From assembly GCF_019797765.1 (NCBI RefSeq), contig NZ_CP081862.1:1612001-1676000 (forward strand): a DNA stretch of 64,000 nucleotides, given 5' to 3'. The stretch's first letter is position 1. Every line of letters begins with the position of its first letter. Source of the stretch: Cellulomonas sp. C5510 (GTDB lineage: Bacteria; Actinomycetota; Actinomycetes; Actinomycetales; Cellulomonadaceae). Both the position numbers and the translations under genes were made by a program. This document shows positions 11,401-19,217 of the stretch, piece after piece. The notes below the pieces were generated by a model. It worked only from the letters and a program-made list of their open reading frames with translations. It searched no databases and was not told where the DNA came from.

Positions 11401-11593
11401 GGACGCGCTGGTGCTGTGGACCGGGCGCACGGGCGGCGCGCACGCCGACGTGCTGCCGCACGACCGGCGCGTGATGTCGGGGCTCGCGGCGGTCGTCGGC
11501 TACCCGTCGGGCTCCGCGCAGGAGCTGGAGGACGCGTGGCTGCGCGCGTCGCGCCGCGCGCGGGCCGTGGTCGAGGCCGTCTTCTACGCCTGA
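8498..11593 (+). CDS. glnE: Bifunctional glutamine synthetase adenylyltransferase/deadenylylase
   Basis: A 1031-residue enzyme that attaches AMP to, and removes it from, glutamine synthetase in response to nitrogen state. Two nucleotidyltransferase halves are visible: an N-terminal one with GGRELNYVSDVD near residue 248 (deadenylylase half) and a C-terminal one with GGREMGYTSDAD near 752 (adenylylase half). Each has the Asp-x-Asp metal motif and a following LRPEG-(K/R)-GPLVR segment. GTG 8498 is used as start. The gene follows glnA2 by 77 bases, a conserved actinobacterial order; the true GlnA1 target is not in the window. Confidence 0.96.
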   Translation: MSSTSVGRGSTLAGRLTRAGFADAARAERLLSDAALVRLLGGDADAGADGLAPDPGVVAPAALVPALADTADPDQALLSLAKIAGAVLDGDGGRRDRLRAVLTEDGSARARLLAVLGASVALGDDLCAHPEHLDVVLDEEAATGVPAADVRAELLRAVGADPDADVPVAAPGGPAGVDAMRRAYRARLQRIAAADLTSGEPLTRLPGVAAALADLAAAALEAALALARAELDDHGRSVRLAVIGMGKTGGRELNYVSDVDVVYVAEPVEGTDEAAALAAGTRLAAALARACAGPSGEPELWPVDAALRPEGKDGPLVRTLDSHRSYYERWAKTWEFQALLKARPLAGDRELGDAYVAALNPLVWQAVRRENFVEDSQAMRRRVERHVPAAEADRQIKLGVGGLRDVEFTVQLLQLVHGRSDPEIRSGNTLTALAALSAGGYVGREHAAQLAVCYRFLRAVEHRIQLFRLRRTHLMPTAEADLRRLARSVGMRAEGAEGLVERWRQVRRDVRHLHEALFYRPLLPATAQLSTEEAALAPEAARERLAAIGYRDPAGALRHIAALTEGVSRRAAIQRQLLPVMIGWFADGPDPDGGLLAFRRLSETLGGTHWYLKLLRDSGTAAERLARALSTSRYVADALGRSPESVVWLDDDAELEPRSHERLSAEADAILTRADDPVPAVGALRALRRRELARTAVADVLGVVTGSRASRSLTVTAEVLLAGALRVAAWEERAARHLDSDPTAVLVVAMGRLGGREMGYTSDADVLFVHDPAPGADPQLAQDFATGVATRLRSLLGAVGPEPALEVDADLRPEGRNGPLVRSFDAYAEYYARWSLVWESQALLRARPVAGDAALGERFVALVDPLRYPEGGLDPAGVREVRRIKARVESERLPRGVDPTRHLKLGRGGIADVEWTAQLLQLRHAHEHPALRTPSTLEALAAARDAGLLGADDAAVLVEAWELASRLRDALVLWTGRTGGAHADVLPHDRRVMSGLAAVVGYPSGSAQELEDAWLRASRRARAVVEAVFYA

Positions 11594-11594
11594 C

Positions 11595-11624
11595 GACCGG
11601 CGGCTGGGCGACCGGCGGCTGGGC
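11595..11624. repeat. Perfect 15-bp tandem duplication after glnE
   Basis: GACCGGCGGCTGGGC occurs twice in direct tandem immediately after the glnE stop, followed by a degenerate GGGCGGTGGC. It is noncoding and has no T-run, so a terminator role is uncertain. Confidence 0.8.
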
Positions 11625-11674
11625 GGGCGGTGGCGCGGCGGCCGCTACCCCGGGTCCCGGTGACCGCCGCGCCG

Positions 11675-11866
11675 TCAGGCCGGGGGCTCGACCGGGTCCG
11701 GGACGGGGCCCTGGCCGAGCGCGCCGTCCTCGAGGTTCTCCTGGAGGTCCTGCGCGACGTCGTCGCCGCGGTCCACCCCGCCGAGGTCGGGGGCGTCCGG
11801 GGCGTCGACGGCGTCCGGGTCGTCGGCGGGGGAGTCGGGGATCCAGTCGTCGGTGGCGTCGGTCAT
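11675..11866 (-). CDS. Small acidic protein of unknown function
   Basis: A 63-residue, strongly acidic product (MTDATDDWIPDSPADDPDAV, then runs of Asp/Glu with DDVAQDLQENLEDGALGQ) from ATG 11866. It has no cysteine, membrane segment or known motif. It starts ten bases after the AI-2E transporter stop on the same strand, so it is probably co-transcribed. Short acidic proteins of this kind are often lineage-restricted; I cannot assign a role. Confidence 0.6.
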   Translation of the reverse strand: MTDATDDWIPDSPADDPDAVDAPDAPDLGGVDRGDDVAQDLQENLEDGALGQGPVPDPVEPPA

Positions 11867-11875
11867 GCGGCGACG

Positions 11876-13138
11876 CTAGGACGCGTCGGCGGGCGGCGCG
11901 ACCGGGGGCCGCAGGTCCGTGCCCGGGTCCCGCCGCCGACCGGGCTGCTCGTCCTGGAGCAGCGCCGAGTCCACGAGCTCGTGCCGGCGGACGTACGTCG
12001 ACGCGACCGCCTGCACGGTCGCGACGACGGGCAGCGACAGGAACGCCCCGAGCGGGCCGAACACCGCCCCGAACGCGATCACCGACAGGAACGCCACCGC
12101 GGGGTTCAGCGCGAGCGAGCGCTGCGACACCTTCGGGGTGAGGAACAGGTTCTCGACCTGCTGGTAGGCGATGATGAAGGCCAGCACGGCGAGCGAGCGC
12201 ACAGGGGACACCGACAGCGCCACGAGCACCGGCAGGGCGCCGCCGATGTAGGTGCCGACCGTCGGGACGAACTGCGAGACGAGCCCGGTGAACGTCGCCA
12301 GGGGCAGGGCGTACGGGACGCCGAGCACGGCCAGGAACACCCACGTCGCGGCGGTCGAGATGGCCGCGAGGGCGATGCGCGAGGTGATGAAGCCCGCGAC
12401 CTTGTCCTGCGAGACCTCCCAGAGCCGCAGCACCTCGCGCTGTCGGTCGGGCGCCAGGTAGCGGCAGACGGAGGCACGGAACCGGGGACCGGCGCTCGCC
12501 ATGTAGTACACGACCAGCAGCACGGCCGTGGCGGTGAACAGCCCGCCGGCGATGGACGTGCCGACGCCGATGACACCCGGGGCGATGTCGTCGACGTAGT
12601 CGCCGGCGTTGGTGAGCAGCTCGTCGGTGCGCGGCAGCGTGACCTCGAACCGGTCGTCCAGGAACTCGCGCAGGTCGGCGTAGTAGCCGGGGATCGACCG
12701 GACGAGGGCGACGAGCTGGTTGACGAACAAGCCTCCGAGCAGGGCCAGCACCCCGATGCCGACCACGAGCGAGCCGAGCATGGTGATGCCGGTGGCGAGC
12801 GGGCGCTTCACGCCGCGCCTGCCGAGCCACAGGATCATCGGCTCCATCGCCAGCGCCAGGAACCACGAGACGACGAGGATCGTGAAGACGTTGCCGAGCA
12901 TCGAGGCGGCCCGCCAGACGAGGATCCCGGCGAAGACGGCGACGACGGCCATCACGAGCGCGCGCGGCAGCCACCGCGGCGGCCTGCGGGAGTCCGCCGG
13001 CGTGGCCGGCGCCGCGGTGCTCGGTGCGGTGCTCGGTGCGGCGGCGGGCGGTGCGGTCGGGGGAGCGGTCGGCGGGGTCGTCCCCGCGACCGCGGCGGGG
13101 CCGGCGGGGGTCGGTGCCGGCTCCTCGGGATCGGTCAT
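11876..13138 (-). CDS. AI-2E family transporter (TqsA/PerM-like permease)
   Basis: A 420-residue membrane protein from ATG 13138. About 50 Ala/Pro/Thr-rich cytoplasmic residues precede roughly eight hydrophobic segments. Diagnostic stretches are FTILVVSWFLALAMEPMILWL, FVPTVGTYIGGALPVLVAL and IIAYQQVENLFLTPKVSQRS, which are hallmarks of the AI-2E/PerM superfamily. Members export or exchange small solutes; the quorum-signal role shown for Escherichia coli TqsA cannot be assumed. The C-terminal tail is Arg/Asp/Pro-rich. Confidence 0.9.
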   Translation of the reverse strand: MTDPEEPAPTPAGPAAVAGTTPPTAPPTAPPAAAPSTAPSTAAPATPADSRRPPRWLPRALVMAVVAVFAGILVWRAASMLGNVFTILVVSWFLALAMEPMILWLGRRGVKRPLATGITMLGSLVVGIGVLALLGGLFVNQLVALVRSIPGYYADLREFLDDRFEVTLPRTDELLTNAGDYVDDIAPGVIGVGTSIAGGLFTATAVLLVVYYMASAGPRFRASVCRYLAPDRQREVLRLWEVSQDKVAGFITSRIALAAISTAATWVFLAVLGVPYALPLATFTGLVSQFVPTVGTYIGGALPVLVALSVSPVRSLAVLAFIIAYQQVENLFLTPKVSQRSLALNPAVAFLSVIAFGAVFGPLGAFLSLPVVATVQAVASTYVRRHELVDSALLQDEQPGRRRDPGTDLRPPVAPPADAS

Positions 13139-13318
13139 GCGGGGCGCTCCGGTGGTCGGCCGAGTGGGGCTGCCGTCAGGGTACCCGTGGGCGGTTCCGT
13201 GCAGGTCAGCGCGCCGCACGCGCCGCGAGGAGCACGGTGCGGGACCTCCGGCCTGCCGAGAGCGCACAGGGGGTGCCCGCTTATGCTGCAGCCAGGACGC
13301 GACCGGATGGAGGGACCC

Positions 13319-15934
13319 GTGCCCGAGCATCCGCCACGGCCCCTGCCGACCCCGGAGCGCGACGACGACGCACGCACGCCCCTCGCGCCGGGCGCGTCGC
13401 CGGAGGCGTTCCTCGCGCGCCTGGAGCGGCTCGCCGCCCGGCTGCTCTCCGTGCCCTCCGCCCGCGCCGTGCTGCTCGACGACGCGCCGGCGTCCCCGGA
13501 CGGCGTCGACGGGAGCGGTGGGCCGGACGGGGCCGCGGCCGCCCCGCCCGGGGGGCCGGCCGCGGTGGTCGCGCGGCTCGGCGAGCCGCTCGCGGTGGCC
13601 GACGCCCGCGCCGACGTGCGGCTGCGGGGGCTCGACGAGGTCGCGGCGGGCGGGCTCCGCGCGTACCTCGGCGTCCCCCTGCGCGGGCCCGGCGGCCGCG
13701 TCGTCGGCGGGCTGTGCGTGTACGACGCCCGCGGGCGGGCGTGGGCGCCCGACGACGTCGCGGCGCTGGCCGACCTGGCCGCGGCCGCCGTCGCGGAGCT
13801 CGAGCTGTCCGCGCTGGCCGTCGACTACGCGGCCGACCGTGTCCGCTGGCGCCTCGCTGTCACGGCCGGCGGCGTCGGGAGCTTCGACTGGGACCTGCGC
13901 ACGGGGACGCTCCTGTGGGACGACCAGCTCCACGCGCTGTTCGGGCTGGAGCCGGGCACGTTCGGCGGCACGATCGAGGCGTTCAGCGCGTGCCTGCACC
14001 CGGACGACCGGCCGCGCGTGCAGGCGGCGCTCCAGGAGGCGGTGGACGGCGTCACGCGCTACGCCGCCGAGTACCGGGCGGTGCACCCGGATGGGACAGT
14101 CCGCTGGGTGAAGGCCCAGGGCCTGACGCTGCCCGGCCCGGACGGCACGGCGGAGCGGGTCCTGGGCGCCGCGTACGACACGACGGCCGAGCGCGACGCG
14201 GACGCCCGGATCGCACGCGTGCTCGAGACGATGTCCACGGCGTTCTTCCTGCTGGACGACGCGTGGCGGTTCACGTACGTGAACGCCGAGGCGGAGCGGC
14301 TCCTGGGCCGCAGCCGCGCCGAGCTGCTCGGCGAGGTGGTCTGGGACGTCTTCCCGTCCGCCCTGGGCTCCCTGTTCGAGCAGCACTACCGCGGCGCCGT
14401 CGCGGCGGGGGAGCCGCGGTCGTTCGAGGCGTACTACCCGCCCCCGCTCGACGCCTGGTACGACGTGCGGGCGTTCCCCGGGCCGGACGGCCTGTCGGTG
14501 TACTTCCACGACGTCACCGGGCGGCGGCGTGCGGAGGAGCAGCGGGTGCTCGCCCGCACGGCGGCGGACGCCGCGACCCGCCGGCTCGCCGTCCTCGCCA
14601 CCGTGAGCGACGACCTGAGCTCCACGCTCGACACCGAGTACGCCGTCGGCCGCCTCGCGCGGCACCTGGTCCGCGAGCTCGGCTCGTGGTGCCTGGTGAC
14701 GCTCTGGGACGAGGAGCACCGGCTCCGCGACATCGCGGGCTGGCACGCCGAGCCGCACCTGCGGCCCGCGGTCGCGCGCTACGCCCGGGTGCGCCTGGGT
14801 GCGCTCGCGCCCGGGTCCTATCTGCACCGCGCGCTGCGCAGCGGCGAGCTGGTGGTGGTGCCGGACGCGACGGAGCGGATCTCGGTCCTGCTCAGCGGAG
14901 AGGCGCGCGACGTGCTCCGCAGCCTGGCGCCGCGTGCCGCGTACGCCGTGCCGATGCGCGCCCGGGGCCGGACCGTCGGCGCCATCACGCTGTTCCTCGA
15001 CGACGACCAGCCGGACCTCACGGACGACGACGTCGCGCTGCTGGTGCAGCTGGCGGACCGCGCCGGCGTCGCGCTCGACAACGCGCAGCTCTACCAGGGC
15101 CAGCGGCGGATGGCGGAGACGTTGCAGCGCGCGCTGCTGACCGCTCCGGCGCAGCCGCCGGACGTCGACCTCGCGGTGCGCTACGTGCCCGCTGCGGCGG
15201 CGGCGCAGGTCGGTGGTGACTGGTACGACGCCTTCGTCCAGCCCGACGGGTCGACGGTGCTGGTGATCGGCGACGTCATGGGCCACGACCGCCACGCCGC
15301 TGCGGCGATGAGCCAGGTCCGCACCCTGCTGCGCGGCATCGGGGCGACCACCGGGGGCACGCCCGCGCAGATGCTCGCCGCGCTGGACACGACGATGGAG
15401 CGGCTGCGGGTGGACGCGATGGCGTCCGCGGTGGTGCTGCGGGTGGAGCAGACCGCGGGTGACCGGGCGGCCGGCCGGACGACGCTGCGCTGGACGAACG
15501 CCGGGCACCTGCCGCCGCTGCTCGTCGCCCCCGACGGCACCGTGCGGGAGCTCCGCACCGAGCCGGAGCTGGTCCTCGGCGTCACCGCGGACGTCACCCG
15601 CACCGACGGGGAGGTCACGGTGCCGCGGGGCTCGACGGTCCTGCTGTTCACGGACGGCCTGGTCGAGCGGCGGGGCGAGCAGCTGCAGGACGGCCTGGAC
15701 CGCCTCGCGGAGCTGGTCGCGCGGCTGGTGCCCGAGGCCCGCCGCAGGGCCGGCGACCACGCCGTGCTCGACGCGGCGTACCTGGCCGACGCGGTGCTGA
15801 GCCGCGGCACGGCCGGCGACGCACCCGACGACGACATCGCCTTGCTGGTGGCCCACCTGGCCCTCCAGGGCGGGACCCACGAGGGGGAGGGGCCAGGGCC
15901 GGAGGTCGATGGCGGCCCGCGCACCGACGTGTGA
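13319..15934 (+). CDS. Multi-sensor SpoIIE/RsbU-type serine phosphatase (GAF-PAS-PAS-GAF-PP2C)
   Basis: An 871-residue soluble protein. GTG 13319 is preferred because GGAGGG lies just upstream; in-frame ATGs at 13283 and 13307 are alternatives. Order: degenerate GAF (about 20-165), PAS-3-type (about 175-300, GVGSFDWDLRTGTLLWDD), second PAS (about 305-420, FFLLDDAWRFTYVNAEAERLLG), GAF (about 440-600), then a SpoIIE-type PP2C domain (about 610-850) with metal residues GGDWYDAF, VIGDVMGHDRHAA, LLFTDGLVE and DDDIALLV. Such enzymes usually dephosphorylate anti-sigma antagonists. No anti-sigma factor or antagonist gene is adjacent, so it acts as an orphan here. Confidence 0.9.
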   Translation: MPEHPPRPLPTPERDDDARTPLAPGASPEAFLARLERLAARLLSVPSARAVLLDDAPASPDGVDGSGGPDGAAAAPPGGPAAVVARLGEPLAVADARADVRLRGLDEVAAGGLRAYLGVPLRGPGGRVVGGLCVYDARGRAWAPDDVAALADLAAAAVAELELSALAVDYAADRVRWRLAVTAGGVGSFDWDLRTGTLLWDDQLHALFGLEPGTFGGTIEAFSACLHPDDRPRVQAALQEAVDGVTRYAAEYRAVHPDGTVRWVKAQGLTLPGPDGTAERVLGAAYDTTAERDADARIARVLETMSTAFFLLDDAWRFTYVNAEAERLLGRSRAELLGEVVWDVFPSALGSLFEQHYRGAVAAGEPRSFEAYYPPPLDAWYDVRAFPGPDGLSVYFHDVTGRRRAEEQRVLARTAADAATRRLAVLATVSDDLSSTLDTEYAVGRLARHLVRELGSWCLVTLWDEEHRLRDIAGWHAEPHLRPAVARYARVRLGALAPGSYLHRALRSGELVVVPDATERISVLLSGEARDVLRSLAPRAAYAVPMRARGRTVGAITLFLDDDQPDLTDDDVALLVQLADRAGVALDNAQLYQGQRRMAETLQRALLTAPAQPPDVDLAVRYVPAAAAAQVGGDWYDAFVQPDGSTVLVIGDVMGHDRHAAAAMSQVRTLLRGIGATTGGTPAQMLAALDTTMERLRVDAMASAVVLRVEQTAGDRAAGRTTLRWTNAGHLPPLLVAPDGTVRELRTEPELVLGVTADVTRTDGEVTVPRGSTVLLFTDGLVERRGEQLQDGLDRLAELVARLVPEARRRAGDHAVLDAAYLADAVLSRGTAGDAPDDDIALLVAHLALQGGTHEGEGPGPEVDGGPRTDV

Positions 15935-16002
15935 GGCTGGGCGGACGGTGCGGCGCTCCGGTGCGCGGGGCGCGCCCGCCCGCGCACGCGAGGGGGCCTG
16001 CG

Positions 16003-17247
16003 ATGGAGCTGCCGACGGCCGGCCGGCCGGGGACGTCCTGCCGGCCCGCGCAGGGCCGCGTGCCCGAGCCGTGCCTGGACGCACCACCCGAGGCTCCGCC
16101 GGACCTGCCGCCGGGTGACGCGCGCCGGTGGGCGGGGGACCGCGTCGCCGACCGGTTCCCCGACCGGTCCGCCGCCGTGCGGACCGTCGGTGTCGAGGAG
16201 GAGCTGCTGCTGGTGGACCCGCGCAGCGGCCGGGCGGTGCCGGTGGCACCGAGGGTCCTGGCGCTCGCTGCCGACGCCGCCGGGCGTCCGCTGCTGGCCT
16301 CGGAGCTGCAGCAGGAGCAGATCGAGACGGCGACGCCCCCGCGCACGGCTCTCGGCGCCGTGGAGGAGGACCTCCGCCTGCTGCGAGCGTGCGCCGGGCG
16401 CGCCGCCCGTGCGGCGGGGGCGCTGGCGGTGCCGCTCGCGACCGCGCCGTTGCCGGGGCGTCCGTCGCTGACGCCCGACGCGCGGTACGCGGCCATCCGC
16501 GACAGGTTCGCGCTCACGTGCCTCCAGCAGCTGACGTGCGGCTGCCACGTGCACGTCGCCGTGCGGTCGGCGCGCGAGGGCGTCGCCGTCCTCGACCGCG
16601 TGCGCGTCTGGCTGCCGGTCGTCGCTGCACTGGCGGCCAACTCGCCCTTCGTGGACGGCGAGGACACCGGGTACGCGGGCTACCGCACGCAGGTCTGGGG
16701 ACGCTGGCCCACGACCGGCCCGGCGGACCTGTACGGCTCGGTGGCCGTGTACCGCGAGCGCCTCCGCCGGTACCTGGACTCCGGTGTGCTGCTCGACGCG
16801 GGGATGCTCTATGCGGACGCCCGGCTGTCGCACCGGTACCCGACGGTGGAGGTGCGGGTGGCGGACGTGTGCCGGGACGTCGAGGACGCCGTGCTGGTCG
16901 CCGCGCTCGCCCGCGGCCTGGTCGACACCGCCGCCCGGGAGTGGCGCGCGGGCCTGCCGGCGCCGGCCGTCGAGACGGGGCTGTTGCGGCTCGCCGCCGG
17001 GCGGGCGCGCCGCTCCGGGGTGGCGGGCGAGCTGCTGCACCCGCTCTCGGGGCTGCCGGTGCCGGCGGGGTCCGCGGTCGCGGCGCTGCTCGCGCACGTC
17101 GCGCCGGCGCTCGAGGCGACCGGTGACCGGGCCGCGGCCGAGCGCCGGGCGGAGCGGGTGCTCGCCCGGGGCACCGGGGCGACGTGGCAGCGGGAGGAGG
17201 CGGCCCGCGCCGGGCTCGCGGGGATGGTGCGGCGCGCGGCGGTGTGA
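16003..17247 (+). CDS. Carboxylate-amine ligase, YbdK-like glutamate-cysteine ligase family 2
   Basis: A 414-residue protein from ATG 16003, preceded by AGGGGGC. It has the GCS2 signature VGVEEELLLVDP, LQQEQIETATPP, TCGCHVHVAVRS (metal-binding His region) and NSPFVDGEDTGYAGYRTQVWGRWP. Family members join glutamate to an amino compound; E. coli YbdK has weak glutamate-cysteine ligase activity and MshC/EgtA-type roles also occur in actinobacteria. The exact product is not determinable. The first 70 residues are a poorly conserved Pro/Arg-rich extension. Confidence 0.86.
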   Translation: MELPTAGRPGTSCRPAQGRVPEPCLDAPPEAPPDLPPGDARRWAGDRVADRFPDRSAAVRTVGVEEELLLVDPRSGRAVPVAPRVLALAADAAGRPLLASELQQEQIETATPPRTALGAVEEDLRLLRACAGRAARAAGALAVPLATAPLPGRPSLTPDARYAAIRDRFALTCLQQLTCGCHVHVAVRSAREGVAVLDRVRVWLPVVAALAANSPFVDGEDTGYAGYRTQVWGRWPTTGPADLYGSVAVYRERLRRYLDSGVLLDAGMLYADARLSHRYPTVEVRVADVCRDVEDAVLVAALARGLVDTAAREWRAGLPAPAVETGLLRLAAGRARRSGVAGELLHPLSGLPVPAGSAVAALLAHVAPALEATGDRAAAERRAERVLARGTGATWQREEAARAGLAGMVRRAAV

Positions 17248-17413
17248 ACACGGGTCCGCGGTCGCCGGACACCGGGCCCGCCCCTCGGGGCCCGCCCCCC
17301 GGGGCCCGCCCGCCGTCCGCGCACCCGACCCGCCCCCGCCACCTCGGCGTCGCCCGGCGTTCACGGCGAGCGCCGACACTGGCCGCAGGGACGGACGACC
17401 GGAGGGGACGACC

Positions 17414-17683
17414 ATGCAGGCGGTGCGGGACGCGGGTGCGCGGTACTCGTGGGTGCAGGTCGACGACCCGGTGTACGTCGTGGACCTGCACACCTCGGCG
17501 GGCCGGCCGGCGGAGCGCTGGCGGCTCGTGGGTGCGGGCGACGTGCTCGAGGTGCTGGAGTGGGTGGCCCGGCACCAGCAGGGCCGGGCGGCCGCCGTGA
17601 GCCTCGAGGTCGAGGACGCGGGCGGCACCGCGCTCGTCCAGCTCACCCCGACGGCCGGGCTGCGGAGCGTCTCGGGCTGGTGA
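17414..17683 (+). CDS. Small conserved protein, paralogue of the 33243 gene
   Basis: An 89-residue protein from ATG 17414 (GGAGGGG upstream). Its core, DDPVYVVDLHTSAGRP followed by GAGDVLEVLEWVARHQQGR, matches QPVYRVDFVTHGRPSG and EARDVLEVQGWAQRRAAGR in the gene at 33243, so the two are paralogues at opposite ends of the stress island. No cysteines, metal motif or membrane segment. Role unknown; position beside PPOX and stress genes suggests a stress-linked accessory protein. I see no confident DevR box in the 166 bases upstream. Confidence 0.72.
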   Translation: MQAVRDAGARYSWVQVDDPVYVVDLHTSAGRPAERWRLVGAGDVLEVLEWVARHQQGRAAAVSLEVEDAGGTALVQLTPTAGLRSVSGW

Positions 17684-17750
17684 GGCGGGGCGGCGCCCGG
17701 ACCGGCAGACTGGTGCGCGTCCCGTCACCCGTGTCCTGGAGGTGCCCGAC

Positions 17751-18158
17751 GTGGCCCGTCCGCCGCTGCCGCCCGACGCCGTCGCGATGCTGCGACGCCC
17801 GAACCCCGCCGTGATGGCGACGCTGCGCCCCGACGGTGCGCCGGTGTCCGCCGCGACCTGGTACCTGTGGCGGGAGGACGGCCGGGTGCTGCTGAACCTC
17901 GACGGCTCCCGGGTGCGGCTCCGGCACCTGCGCCGCGACCCCCGCGTGACCCTCACGGTGCTGGACGGGGACGACTGGTACACGCACGTGACGCTCGTGG
18001 GGCGGGTCGTGGAGCTCGCGGAGGACGTCGACCGCTCGGGCATCGACCGGCTGTCCCGGCACTACACCGGGCACCCGTACGCGGACCGCGAGAGCCCGCG
18101 GTGGGACGCGGTGGTGGAGGTCGAGCGCTGGCACGGCTGGGGCGCGCACCGCGGGTGA
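17751..18158 (+). CDS. PPOX-class flavin/F420-dependent oxidoreductase
   Basis: A 135-residue split-barrel protein. GTG 17751 is chosen over GTG 17742 because GGAGG ends at 17742 with good spacing. The fold signature runs PAVMATLRPDGAPVSAATWYLW, GRVLLNLDGSRVRLRHLRRDP (phosphate-binding Arg/Ser) and VTLTVLDGDDWYTHVTLVGRVVEL. Family members bind FMN, F420 or haem; F420 is plausible in this lineage but not shown. Convergent with the stress protein gene that ends at 18183. Confidence 0.88.
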   Translation: MARPPLPPDAVAMLRRPNPAVMATLRPDGAPVSAATWYLWREDGRVLLNLDGSRVRLRHLRRDPRVTLTVLDGDDWYTHVTLVGRVVELAEDVDRSGIDRLSRHYTGHPYADRESPRWDAVVEVERWHGWGAHRG

Positions 18159-18182
18159 CCCGCGAGCCGGCGACGGCACCGG

Positions 18183-18980
18183 TCAGGTGCGGACCACGAG
18201 CACGGGGCACGGGGCGTGCAGGACCAGCGCGTGGCTGGTGGCGCCGAGCGGGATCCGCGGGACGCCGTCGGTCCCGCGGCTGCCGACCACCAGCAGCCGT
18301 GCTCCGGCGGCAGCGGTAAGCAGCGCGATCGCGGGGTGGGACTGCACCAGCCGCCGGTCGACGGCAAGCCCCGGGAAGTCGTCCGCGAGGTCGTCGGCGG
18401 TGCCGTCGACCAGCGCCCGGTCCCCGGCCGCGGCGGGCGGCTGCCAGGCGTGCAGCAGCTCCAGGCGAGCGCCGACGCGGTCGGCCTCGCGGGCACCGGC
18501 GCGGACGGCGGCCTGGGCGTCGGGCGAACGGTCGAGGCCCACGACGACGCGGTTCTCGGCGTGCCCGGTCAGCGGCGGGACCACGGCCACCGAGCAGGAG
18601 GCCCCGGCGGCGACCTGGTAGGACAGCGACCCGGAGAACACGCGTTGCGCGGCGGTCGTGCGACGGGTGCCCACGACGACGAGCTGCGCGGTGCGCGAAC
18701 GCTGCGTCAGCGCCCGGGCGGGCGTGTCGAGGTCCACCTCGGCCCGGACGGTCAGCCCCGGTTCGGCGCGACGTACCCGCTCGGTCTCGCGGCGGAGCAT
18801 CTCGTGCACGCCGCCGTCCACCGCCTCCGACCAGGCGGCCTCCTGCCCGGGGGCCGGCTTCCCGACCGCGTGGACCAGCAGCAGCTCCGTGCGGCGCGCC
18901 CAGGCCGCCTCGGCGGCCCAGTGCACGGCACGTCTGCTGGAGAGCGTGCCCTCCACGCCGACGACGACCTCGTGACCCAT
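18183..18980 (-). CDS. Tandem-domain universal stress protein
   Basis: A 265-residue protein with two Usp domains (about 1-140 and 141-265). Domain 2 keeps most of the ATP-binding Gly motif (VVGSRGTDGVPRIPLGATSH, with Ala before the Thr). Domain 1 has VVVGTRRTTAAQRVFSGS, where the second Gly of the usual G-x2-G is replaced by Arg, as in all five Usp proteins of this window. Actinobacterial tandem Usp proteins bind ATP and modulate metabolism during hypoxia. Two DevR-like boxes lie 59-94 bases upstream of its ATG. Confidence 0.93.
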   Translation of the reverse strand: MGHEVVVGVEGTLSSRRAVHWAAEAAWARRTELLLVHAVGKPAPGQEAAWSEAVDGGVHEMLRRETERVRRAEPGLTVRAEVDLDTPARALTQRSRTAQLVVVGTRRTTAAQRVFSGSLSYQVAAGASCSVAVVPPLTGHAENRVVVGLDRSPDAQAAVRAGAREADRVGARLELLHAWQPPAAAGDRALVDGTADDLADDFPGLAVDRRLVQSHPAIALLTAAAGARLLVVGSRGTDGVPRIPLGATSHALVLHAPCPVLVVRT

Positions 18981-19038
18981 CGCAGCGCCTCCTGCCCGCG
19001 TGCTCCCACGCTACGGCGGCGGGGCGCGCGGGGGTCAG

Positions 19039-19074
19039 GGGCCGGTCGGCACGTCGCGCGGAGCCGATGGGCCC
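19039..19074 (-). promoter_or_regulatory. Paired DevR-like boxes, promoter of the Usp gene at 18183-18980
   Basis: Proximal box GGGCCGGTCGGCAC (19039-19052) and distal box GAGCCGATGGGCCC (19061-19074), centres 22 bp apart. Both fit the 14-bp palindrome GGGNCGNNCGNCCC with at most two mismatches in the invariant positions. Prediction from shared pattern. Confidence 0.6.
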
Positions 19075-19080
19075 GGTCCC

Positions 19081-19116
19081 GGGACGTCGGACCCCGGGAC
19101 TCGTGACGTCCGCCCG
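19081..19116 (+). promoter_or_regulatory. Paired DevR-like boxes, promoter of the SDR gene
   Basis: Distal box GGGACGTCGGACCC (19081-19094) and proximal box GTGACGTCCGCCCG (19103-19116), centres 22 bp apart, about 100 bases before the SDR start. This back-to-back arrangement with the preceding pair serves divergent genes. Confidence 0.55.
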
Positions 19117-19217
19117 TGCCGGTGGCGCCGCCGTCCCTGCGACGGTACGGGGACGGGGCGGGTGCGCCCCGGGCGTCGCCGCACCGCGCGGCGCAGGCGG
19201 GAGGGGAGAGGACCACC

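Noticed and set aside
340..16249. Very long open frames on the opposite strand of glnE, the SpoIIE phosphatase, ppgK and others (some over 1000 codons)
   Set aside because: They are Arg/Pro/Gly/His-rich, show no family motifs and arise because stop codons are rare in 75 percent GC DNA; the frame with motifs and normal codon bias was kept in each case.
17270..17310. GC-rich repeat after the YbdK-like gene as a terminator
   Set aside because: The GGGGCCCGCC units are mainly direct repeats; no single stem has matching arms long enough to call a terminator.
17248..17413. A possible DevR box pair upstream of the 17414 gene
   Set aside because: Only isolated GGGTC or GGGCC half-sites were found, without a second box at 21-23 bp spacing, so it does not meet the pattern of the other eight promoters.
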